From positions 1-9,167 of the forward strand of contig CALHTV010000114.1 of the NCBI GenBank assembly GCA_938039765.1: 9,167 nucleotides of DNA. Reading direction: 5' to 3'. This document shows positions 1 to 5,704 of the stretch, piece after piece. The stretch comes from an uncultured Dictyoglomus sp. (lineage in GTDB: Bacteria; Dictyoglomota; Dictyoglomia; Dictyoglomales; Dictyoglomaceae). The position numbers and the translations under genes were made by a program. How positions within the stretch are numbered: the stretch's first letter is position 1; the number at the start of each line of letters is the position of its first letter. The notes beneath the pieces were generated by a model, which saw only the letters and a list, made by a program, of their open reading frames with translations, ran no database searches and was not told the origin of the DNA.

Positions 1-726
1 TTAAATTATATTTCTTTAGAGGATAGAAATAGATTTCTTGAAAGATATAGGACTATTATAGATAGAAATTTGGATTATATTATTGATGAATTTAAGGCAA
101 AAAATACAAATGGAGAAGATATTTATATTCAGGTTTCTATGGTGGGGATACCATATAAATTGAAACGTGCAATACTAGGAGCAGCAATTGATATCACCTA
201 TAGAAGAAAATTAGAAGATGAGTTAAAATCTATCTCCATCACTGATCCTCTTACAGGGCTTTATAATCGGAGAGGTTTCATTACCCTTGCAGAGCATACT
301 ATACTACTTGCCGAGAGACTATCTAAAAAATTATTTGTTCTTTTTTTGGATTTGGATAATATGAAGTTTATAAATGATAATTTTGGTCATAGTGTTGGAG
401 ATCAAGCTTTAATAGATGTAGCAAATATATTAAGAAATACTTTTAGAAGGAATGATGTAATAGCAAGATTTGGGGGAGATGAATTTGTAGTATTTGGAAT
501 ATGTGGAGAAGATGGAGATAAAAATAAAGTTGTTAAAAGGCTTAGAGAGGAAGTTTCAAGGTTTAATAGAGAAAATAAAAGACCTTATAATATATCTCTA
601 AGTATAGGAAGCATAGTGTATAATCCTAAAGAAAAACTAGATTTAGAAAAAATTCTTGAAAAAGCTGATCAATTAATGTATGAAGAAAAAAGAAGAAAAA
701 AGAGTGCAGGAGAGATAAGGGGATAA
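1..726 (+). CDS. PAS-GGDEF diguanylate cyclase, 5' end cut by window
   Basis: Makes the second messenger cyclic di-GMP from two GTP. The frame is open from base 1, so the true start lies outside the window; a TTG at 70 is internal. Bases 1 to about 210 encode the end of a PAS sensor domain: an 'EDRNRFLERY' segment, an 'AKNTNGEDIYIQVS' strand pair, and the closing 'GAAIDITYRRKLEDEL' that typically leads into a GGDEF domain. The cyclase domain follows with 'DPLTGLYNRRGF' and an intact GGDEF at 472-486, so it should be active. RRND at 445-456 sits five residues before GGDEF, the normal place of the RxxD product-inhibition I-site. The end is highly basic ('EEKRRKKSAGE'). There is no EAL domain and no membrane segment in the visible part; the missing N-terminus may hold more sensor domains. 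The TetR gene starts 3 bp after its stop. The ligand sensed by the PAS domain cannot be told. Confidence 0.93.
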   Translation, partial: LNYISLEDRNRFLERYRTIIDRNLDYIIDEFKAKNTNGEDIYIQVSMVGIPYKLKRAILGAAIDITYRRKLEDELKSISITDPLTGLYNRRGFITLAEHTILLAERLSKKLFVLFLDLDNMKFINDNFGHSVGDQALIDVANILRNTFRRNDVIARFGGDEFVVFGICGEDGDKNKVVKRLREEVSRFNRENKRPYNISLSIGSIVYNPKEKLDLEKILEKADQLMYEEKRRKKSAGEIRG

Positions 727-729
727 AGC

Positions 730-1365
730 TTGCCTAAAAAGACTTTTTATAGCATTTCCGAGGAGAAAAGAGAAAGAATAACTAAGACTCTTATAAAATA
801 TTTTGCAGAAAAACCTTATAGTAAGGTAGATATAGAGGATATTGCTAAAGAATGCAAAGTGGCAAAGGGCAGTATGTATCAGTATTTTGAAAACAAAAAG
901 GATATGTATTTTTATGCCATAGAGAGTGCCACAAAGAAAACTTTAGAATTACTAAGAGATGTTAATCTTGAAAATATAAGTCTCTTTGATTATGTAGAAC
1001 AATCCTTTGAATTAAACTGGAATTTTTTGGTGAGATATCCTTATGAATATATGCTTCTTGAGAAATCAGCCTTCTATGATGACTCTCCTTATAGGGAGGA
1101 GATTAGAGAATATTATGAAAGAATTACTAAGAATATTTTATACGAATTCGTAATTAAAAACCAAAAGGCAGGATTTATAAGAGATGATATTCCTCCTGAG
1201 ATAATAGTAGCATTTATTGAGGGATCCTCTTGGGCTTTTAAGAAGATTTTTATAAGTCTTGCTAAGAGTAAAGGGATAGGAGTAAAAGATTTGCCTGTGG
1301 ACCAGATTAAGAAGCTTCAAAAAGACTATATTACTATTTTGAAAGAGGGTATAGGTAAAAAATAA
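730..1365 (+). CDS. TetR/AcrR-family transcriptional regulator
   Basis: A 211-residue protein of normal TetR length. The N-terminal DNA-binding domain spans about residues 10-57, with the helix-turn-helix near 34-53 ('DIEDIAKECKVAKGSMYQYF'), followed by the usual 'ENKKDM' turn. The remaining all-helical part is the ligand and dimer domain; it has no diagnostic motif, so the inducer is unknown. The start is TTG, supported by AAGGGGA at 717-723 six bases upstream, which overlaps the end of the cyclase gene; no in-frame ATG lies close by. The cyclase gene ends 3 bp before it and the aldo/keto reductase begins 29 bp after it. Co-transcription is likely, and control of this operon or of the reductase is a reasonable guess. 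I see no clear TetR palindrome in the small gaps. The family call is firm; the target is inference. Confidence 0.92.
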   Translation: MPKKTFYSISEEKRERITKTLIKYFAEKPYSKVDIEDIAKECKVAKGSMYQYFENKKDMYFYAIESATKKTLELLRDVNLENISLFDYVEQSFELNWNFLVRYPYEYMLLEKSAFYDDSPYREEIREYYERITKNILYEFVIKNQKAGFIRDDIPPEIIVAFIEGSSWAFKKIFISLAKSKGIGVKDLPVDQIKKLQKDYITILKEGIGKK

Positions 1366-1394
1366 AAAATTTTTTTATAAAGGGAGATATAAAA

Positions 1395-2414
1395 ATGAAA
1401 TATCGAAGAATGGGAAGAACTAACATAAACTCTTTTCCCATCGCTTTTGGGGGAATACCTATTCAGAGGATAAGTGAGGAAGAAGCAATAAAACTGATAA
1501 GAAGAGCAATAGAACTTGGAATAAATCTTATTGATACTGCTAGGGGTTATACTGATAGTGAGATAAAGATTGGTAAAGCTCTAAAAGGGATAGATAAGAA
1601 AGTATATCTTTCTTCAAAATCACCTAATAGGACAAAAGATGGGATTTATGAAGATGTAAAAATAAGTCTGAAAAATTTAAGTGTTAACAAAGTTGATATA
1701 TATCATATTCATGGTGTGAATGATTGGAATACTTTTCAGAGAATTTTTGAACCTGATGGAGCATATTACGGGCTTCTTAAGGCAAAAGAGGATGGATTTA
1801 TCGATTTTATAGCAGTGTCAAGCCATAATAACGATATTTTAGCAGAACTTATTAAGACTAATAAATTTGATATTATACAGGTAAGCTATAACTTTATAGA
1901 GACTATGCCAGAAGAAAAAGTTTTTCCTCTTGCTCTGGAAAGGGATATAGGTATAATAGCGATGAAACCTATGGCAGGAGGAGTGCTACCTAATCCTAAG
2001 CTTTCTTTAAAATTTGTACTTCAAAAAGAGTTTTTGATACCTGATCCAGGGATTGAAAATATAAGAGAACTTGAAGAAAATGTAGACGTGGCATTAAATA
2101 TTACCCCTTTAACCTATGAAGAATGGAGGGAAATTGAAAGAACAAAAGAGGAAATGGGATCTACTTTTTGTAGAAAATGTGATTATTGTCAACCCTGTCC
2201 TCAGGGAATTCCTATCTCGGTGGTTATAAGAGCAGAATCCTTTTTAAAGAGACTTCCAAACTCCTCTGTTAGAAGTGGATGGTTTTATGAGGCCTATTTA
2301 AAGGCTCAAAATTGTACTGAATGTGGGACATGCATGACAAGATGTCCTTACAATCTTCATATTGTGGAACTTATAAAGGAAAATATTAGACTTATACGAA
2401 ACTATTTGGGTTAA
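1395..2414 (+). CDS. 4Fe-4S aldo/keto reductase (COG1453-type oxidoreductase)
   Basis: A 339-residue cytoplasmic oxidoreductase. Residues 1 to about 235 form an aldo/keto reductase TIM barrel; the catalytic tetrad can be placed at Asp47 and Tyr52 ('LIDTARGYTDSE'), Lys75 ('LSSKSP') and His106 ('DIYHIHGV'). The C-terminal part carries two ferredoxin-like motifs: CxxCxxCxxCP at Cys259/262/265/268, and CxxCxxCxxxCP at Cys307/310/313/317. These eight cysteines could hold two [4Fe-4S] clusters, so the enzyme probably couples NAD(P)H-type aldehyde or ketone chemistry to ferredoxin-like electron transfer, consistent with an anaerobe. Members of this group are common in anaerobes and mostly lack a proven substrate. 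ATG start with AAGGGAGA about seven bases upstream. It is the last gene of the cyclase-TetR-reductase run; a 193-bp gap with promoter signals follows. Substrate unknown. Confidence 0.92.
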   Translation: MKYRRMGRTNINSFPIAFGGIPIQRISEEEAIKLIRRAIELGINLIDTARGYTDSEIKIGKALKGIDKKVYLSSKSPNRTKDGIYEDVKISLKNLSVNKVDIYHIHGVNDWNTFQRIFEPDGAYYGLLKAKEDGFIDFIAVSSHNNDILAELIKTNKFDIIQVSYNFIETMPEEKVFPLALERDIGIIAMKPMAGGVLPNPKLSLKFVLQKEFLIPDPGIENIRELEENVDVALNITPLTYEEWREIERTKEEMGSTFCRKCDYCQPCPQGIPISVVIRAESFLKRLPNSSVRSGWFYEAYLKAQNCTECGTCMTRCPYNLHIVELIKENIRLIRNYLG

Positions 2415-2491
2415 TAATACTTGGGCTTTAATAATGCCTTTTAAGTTTCTATAGCTTGATGGGAACTTGTTTCTACCTGGAGTAGTAGTTA

Positions 2492-2508
2492 TAATCTACA
2501 GTAGATTA
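2492..2508. repeat. 17-bp perfect palindrome upstream of the sugar operon promoter
   Basis: TAATCTAC-A-GTAGATTA is a perfect inverted repeat with 8-bp arms around one central base. Its centre (2500) lies about 45 bp upstream of the centre of the LacI-type operator and about 48 bp upstream of the -35 box. This is a place where an activator or second regulator could bind. A TATAAT sequence at 2490-2495 overlaps the left arm, so a weak alternative promoter is another reading. It is not followed by a T tract, so it is not a terminator. The binding protein is unknown. Confidence 0.4.
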
Positions 2509-2535
2509 CAATTTAGCATTTTATAAATTTTATTT

Positions 2536-2555
2536 TATGTCAACCGGTTGACATA
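2536..2555. promoter_or_regulatory. LacI-family operator, perfect 20-bp palindrome
   Basis: The half-site TATGTCAACC is followed immediately by its exact reverse complement GGTTGACATA. The even-spaced palindrome with a central CCGG (CpG core) is the classic form of a LacI-family operator, where the hinge helix inserts at the central CpG. The right half contains the -35 hexamer, so bound repressor would block RNA polymerase directly. The likely ligand is the LacI protein encoded at 7175-8152, the only LacI member in the window; that pairing is inference. Confidence 0.85.
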
Positions 2556-2576
2556 CGGATTAAAAAAATATATAAT
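2548..2576 (+). promoter_or_regulatory. Consensus sigma-A promoter of the sugar operon
   Basis: TTGACA at 2548-2553, a 17-base spacer and TATAAT at 2571-2576 match the sigma-70/sigma-A consensus exactly in both boxes and in spacing. Transcription would start near 2583, giving a leader of about 25 bases that carries the AAGGGGGG ribosome binding site at 2594-2601 before the ATG at 2608. The -35 box is part of the LacI-type operator, consistent with a very strong promoter held off by tight repression. Confidence 0.88.
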
Positions 2577-2607
2577 AACCTCAAAATAAAATTAAGGGGG
2601 GATTCGA

Positions 2608-3885
2608 ATGAGGTTTAAAAAATTAATGGTCGCCATCTCTTTGATCCTATGCCTAATTAGTTTGAGTAGTTTGGCAAGTTCTACTCCAATAAAGATTACA
2701 TTTATGAGTACAAAAGGAGAAATAAACCCTCAATTGGAAGAAGTATTTAGGAATTTTTCTAAAGATTTTCCTAACATTAAAGTAGAATTAATTCCAGTGG
2801 GAGCAGGACAGTCACCTTTTGAAAAGCTTTCGACTATGTATGCATCTGGTAATGCTCCAACAATTGCAATGATTGATCCCAATGATGTGGAAAAATTTAA
2901 GAACAATTTCTTGGATTTATCAGCTGAGAGATGGACAAAGGATGCCCTTAAAGGAGCGTTAGATGATGTAACTTTCGATGGAAAAGTATATGCTTTTCCT
3001 TTTGCTCTAGAAGGGTATGGGCTTATCTATAACCAACAAGTAATAGAAAAAGCAATAGGAAAATTTGATCCAAGAACTATAAGAACAAGAAACAGCCTAG
3101 AGAATTTGTTTATGCGATTACGTCTAAAAGGTGTAACCCCAATTGTAATTTCACCTTTGGACTGGTCATTAGGAGCACACTTTTTAACAATTGCCTATGC
3201 TGCTCAATCAAGAGATTATGAGGCAGTCAAAAAATTCATAAGTGATCTAAAGGCAGGAAAAGTTAACCTTGTGAATAATAAGGTTATTAATGATCTATTA
3301 GATACCTTTGATATGCTCAGAAAATATAATTATTTAAAGGATTCACCATTAGCAGGAACTTATGAGCAAGGTGCACAACTTTTGGCTCAAGGGAAAGTAG
3401 CCTTTTGGTTTATGGGTAATTGGGCATGGCCATTAATAGAAGAGGTAAATCCAAATAATAAAGCTTATGGTTTTGTTCCTGTACCACTGAATAATGATCC
3501 TAATAATTTCTTTAACCAAGCTATAGTAGCATTGCCCACAAAGATGCTTTGTATTGATATAAAAAATAACTCTAAGGAACAACAAGAAGCAGCTAAGACT
3601 CTTTTAAATTGGTTTGTGTATAATAGTAATGGACAGAAGAATTGGGTTTATGGTTTAAACATAATTCCTCCATTTAGTAATGTAACAATTACTCCAGATG
3701 ATCCTCTTGCAAAATCTATTGTGGGATATGCGAAAGCAGGAAGAACTTTTAAGATACCATATGCTGTTTTACCTTCTGATCATTGGCCTATTGTTGGAGC
3801 CCATATGCAGAAGTATTTGGCAGGTAGGATCAATCGTCAGCAATTATTGACTGAAATTATGAACTATTGGACAAAGGCAAAATAA
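2608..3885 (+). CDS. Extracellular sugar-binding protein, ABC transporter family 1
   Basis: A 425-residue secreted solute receptor that captures a sugar and delivers it to the permeases encoded downstream. The N-terminus is a signal peptide: basic 'MRFKK', a hydrophobic core to about residue 22, and a likely signal peptidase I site near 'SLASS'. Cys15 lies inside the core and is not a good lipobox, so I do not call it a lipoprotein. The mature part shows family-1 binding-protein hallmarks: 'DGKVYAFPFALEGYGLIYN' around residues 124-142 and 'GKVAFWFMGNWAWP' around 262-275, with many aromatic residues of the kind that stack on sugar rings. ATG start with a strong AAGGGGG site. It is the first gene of the LacI-controlled operon and is followed by a terminator hairpin. 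The ligand is inferred from the GH32 partner to be sucrose or a fructooligosaccharide; the sequence alone does not prove this. Confidence 0.93.
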   Translation: MRFKKLMVAISLILCLISLSSLASSTPIKITFMSTKGEINPQLEEVFRNFSKDFPNIKVELIPVGAGQSPFEKLSTMYASGNAPTIAMIDPNDVEKFKNNFLDLSAERWTKDALKGALDDVTFDGKVYAFPFALEGYGLIYNQQVIEKAIGKFDPRTIRTRNSLENLFMRLRLKGVTPIVISPLDWSLGAHFLTIAYAAQSRDYEAVKKFISDLKAGKVNLVNNKVINDLLDTFDMLRKYNYLKDSPLAGTYEQGAQLLAQGKVAFWFMGNWAWPLIEEVNPNNKAYGFVPVPLNNDPNNFFNQAIVALPTKMLCIDIKNNSKEQQEAAKTLLNWFVYNSNGQKNWVYGLNIIPPFSNVTITPDDPLAKSIVGYAKAGRTFKIPYAVLPSDHWPIVGAHMQKYLAGRINRQQLLTEIMNYWTKAK

Positions 3886-3910
3886 TAATCAAATAAAAAT
3901 TATGTTTTCT

Positions 3911-3954
3911 AGACAGGGGCTGTCTAAAATATTAATCAGACAGCCCCTGTTTTT
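3911..3954 (+). terminator. Intercistronic rho-independent terminator
   Basis: A perfect 13-bp GC-rich stem (ACAGGGGCTGTCT at 3913-3925 with AGACAGCCCCTGT at 3938-3950) closes a 12-base AT-rich loop and is followed by five T residues. One G-T and one A-T pair extend the stem outward. It lies 25 bases after the binding-protein stop and about 35 bases before the first permease start. No good promoter follows it, so permease and GH32 expression would depend on partial readthrough; the hairpin should also protect the 3' end of the binding-protein mRNA. Confidence 0.9.
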
Positions 3955-3989
3955 AGAGTAATATTTTTAAAAAGGAGGAAAAAAACCAA

Positions 3990-4865
3990 GTGAATAGATG
4001 TTTTTCTAAATTTAAAGTTTTTACTCTATTTGCTGGAATTTCGACTGTGGCTTTTTTGACAGTAGTAATATTACCTTTTATCTATGGTATTTATCTTACC
4101 TTTACTAATTGGGATGGAATCCATAGTAGATATGAATTTATAGGATTTTTAAATTACCTTAAATTAGTTAAGGATCAGGTATTTAAAAGTTCATTTTTAC
4201 TAACCTTAAAGTATGCATTTTTTACAGTCATATTCACTAATCTAATAGCTTTCTTTTTGGCTTATCTATTAACCAGTGGAATAAGAGGACAAAATATATT
4301 TAGAACTATTTTTTTTACTCCTAATTTAATAGGAGGTATTATATTAGGGTTTATTTGGCAATTTATATTTCATAATGCTTTACCTTATTTAGGACAACAA
4401 TTAAGGATAGGTATATTTTCTGAGTCTTGGCTAGCTACACCCGAAAAGGCCTTTTGGGCTTTAGTAATTGTAACAGTATGGCAATATTCAGGATATATGA
4501 TGATGATATATATAGCTGGCCTTGTGGGAATACCCCAAGATTTAATAGAGTCAGCAACTATTGATGGTGCAGGAAAATTCACATTATTAACAAAGGTAAT
4601 ATTACCTTTGATGGTTCCCTCTTTTACCGTTTGTTTGTTTTTATCTCTTCAAAGAAGTTTTATGGTCTATGATTTAAATTTAGCATTAACAAAAGGAGGG
4701 CCTTTTAAAAGTACGGAACTTGTAGCTATGCATATTTATAATGAAGCCTTTTTGTCTCAAAACTACGGAATAGGACAGGCAAAGGCTTTTATTTTATTTA
4801 TTACTGTGGCAATTATAACCCTTGTTCAAGTTTATTTAAGTAAAAAAGCAGAGGTGGAACTATGA
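3990..4865 (+). CDS. Sugar ABC transporter permease, MalF/UgpA type
   Basis: A 291-residue inner-membrane protein that forms one half of the sugar channel. About six hydrophobic segments can be seen, beginning with one near residues 11-34. The cytoplasmic EAA loop that docks the ATPase is at about residues 187-211 ('ESATIDGAG' through 'VILPLMVPS'), with the conserved Gly and Leu-Pro. The short 'TNWDG' after the first helix is common in MalF/UgpA-type permeases of carbohydrate transporters. The start is GTG; AAAGGAGG at 3971-3978 is the ribosome binding site, with a slightly long 11-base spacing. The gene follows the terminator hairpin and overlaps the next permease by four bases (ATGA), implying translational coupling. 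It needs the MalG-type partner at 4862 and an ATPase not encoded in this window. Confidence 0.93.
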   Translation: MNRCFSKFKVFTLFAGISTVAFLTVVILPFIYGIYLTFTNWDGIHSRYEFIGFLNYLKLVKDQVFKSSFLLTLKYAFFTVIFTNLIAFFLAYLLTSGIRGQNIFRTIFFTPNLIGGIILGFIWQFIFHNALPYLGQQLRIGIFSESWLATPEKAFWALVIVTVWQYSGYMMMIYIAGLVGIPQDLIESATIDGAGKFTLLTKVILPLMVPSFTVCLFLSLQRSFMVYDLNLALTKGGPFKSTELVAMHIYNEAFLSQNYGIGQAKAFILFITVAIITLVQVYLSKKAEVEL

Positions 4866-5704
4866 GGGGATTAAGTCCAGATATAAAAAGTAGAATTTTA
4901 AATGTATTTAAGTTCTTAGTAGTTCTATTTATTGCTTCTTTGTATATTTTCCCTTTTGCTATTGTTGTAATTAACTCTTTTAAAAAAACTGGCGAAGTTA
5001 TTTTAAACCCTCTAACATTGCCAAAGGAATTTCGAATTAGTAATTATCAGGAAGCTGCTCAGAGAATGAGATATTTTAGGAGTTTCTTTAACACTTTTGT
5101 AATAACCCTTTTTAGCATTAGCGCGATTGTAATTTTTTCCTCTATGACTGCTTATATATTTGCGAGAAAGAAGTGGCCCATTAATAAAATATTTTTTGGG
5201 ATTATGGTTGCATCTATGATAATTCCCTTCCAAGCAATTATGATACCTCTTGTTAAAATTTATGGTTCTATGAACATGTTGAACAATATGTGGACTTTGA
5301 TATATATGTATTTAGGTTTTGGAACTGCTTTTGCGGTATTCTTATATCACGGATTTATAAAGAGTATACCTTTTGAATTGGAGGAAGCAGCCCTTGTAGA
5401 TGGGGCGTCAATTTTTCAAACATTTTGGAGAATTGTATTTCCCTTGTTGAAGCCTGTGACGATAACCCTTATAATATTAGATGCTCTTTGGATATGGAAT
5501 GACTTTTTATTGCCAAGTTTAATTTTAATTTCGGCCGAAAAAAGAACTTTACAGCTATCGACCTTCTACTTTTATGGAACATTTACATCTAATTATGGTT
5601 TAGCTATGGCTGCATTAATGTTAACTATATTCCCTATTATTGTTGTGTCTTTATTTATGCAAAAATATATTATTGCAGGTATTATAAAGGGTGCAATTAA
5701 ATAA
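4862..5704 (+). CDS. Sugar ABC transporter permease, MalG/UgpE type
   Basis: The second membrane half of the sugar importer, 280 residues with about six transmembrane segments, the first near residues 13-38. 'INSFKKTGEVILNPLTLPKEF' following it is the usual MalG-type periplasmic sequence. The EAA loop at about residues 174-198 is nearly perfect ('EEAALVDGAS' through 'IVFPLLKP'), so it should bind an ATPase of the MalK/MsmX kind. It starts with an ATG inside the stop of the first permease gene and ends directly before the ATG of the GH32 gene with no gap, so transport and hydrolysis are translated from one message. The gene order binding protein, MalF type, MalG type, hydrolase is standard for carbohydrate (CUT1) systems; here the ATPase is absent, also common in this class. 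Confidence 0.94.
   Translation: MRGLSPDIKSRILNVFKFLVVLFIASLYIFPFAIVVINSFKKTGEVILNPLTLPKEFRISNYQEAAQRMRYFRSFFNTFVITLFSISAIVIFSSMTAYIFARKKWPINKIFFGIMVASMIIPFQAIMIPLVKIYGSMNMLNNMWTLIYMYLGFGTAFAVFLYHGFIKSIPFELEEAALVDGASIFQTFWRIVFPLLKPVTITLIILDALWIWNDFLLPSLILISAEKRTLQLSTFYFYGTFTSNYGLAMAALMLTIFPIIVVSLFMQKYIIAGIIKGAIK

Noticed and set aside
70..72. TTG as the start of the GGDEF protein
   Set aside because: The frame stays open to base 1 and the residues before it fit the second half of a PAS domain, so this is an internal leucine codon.
1138..1320. Small minus-strand open frame inside the TetR gene
   Set aside because: It lies wholly within a well-supported gene, has no ribosome binding site that I can see, and its product resembles no family.
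2423..2442. GGGC/GCCT mini-hairpin followed by TTTT
   Set aside because: Only about four pairs with a nine-base loop, too weak for a confident terminator.
2443..2468. Stem-loop (AAGTTTC with GGAACTT) after the aldo/keto reductase gene as a terminator
   Set aside because: The stem is short, AT-rich and has wobble pairs, and no proper T tract follows. It may contribute weakly but cannot be called.
2536..2555. The palindrome as a CcpA-type catabolite response element
   Set aside because: That element is a 14-bp site with 7-bp half-sites; here the half-sites are longer, with core CAACCGGTTG, which fits a local LacI-type repressor better.
2650..2654. Cys15 of the binding protein as a lipoprotein attachment site
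   Set aside because: It lies in the middle of the hydrophobic core, too close to the N-terminus, and lacks the small residues of a lipobox.
3951..3989. A separate promoter for the permease genes after the terminator
   Set aside because: TAATAT at 3959-3964 has no acceptable -35 at the right distance.
4385..4582. Small minus-strand open frame inside the first permease gene
   Set aside because: It is opposite a conserved membrane protein and shows no recognisable domain.
5012..5233. Small minus-strand open frame inside the second permease gene
   Set aside because: It is antisense to a conserved permease, with no family features.
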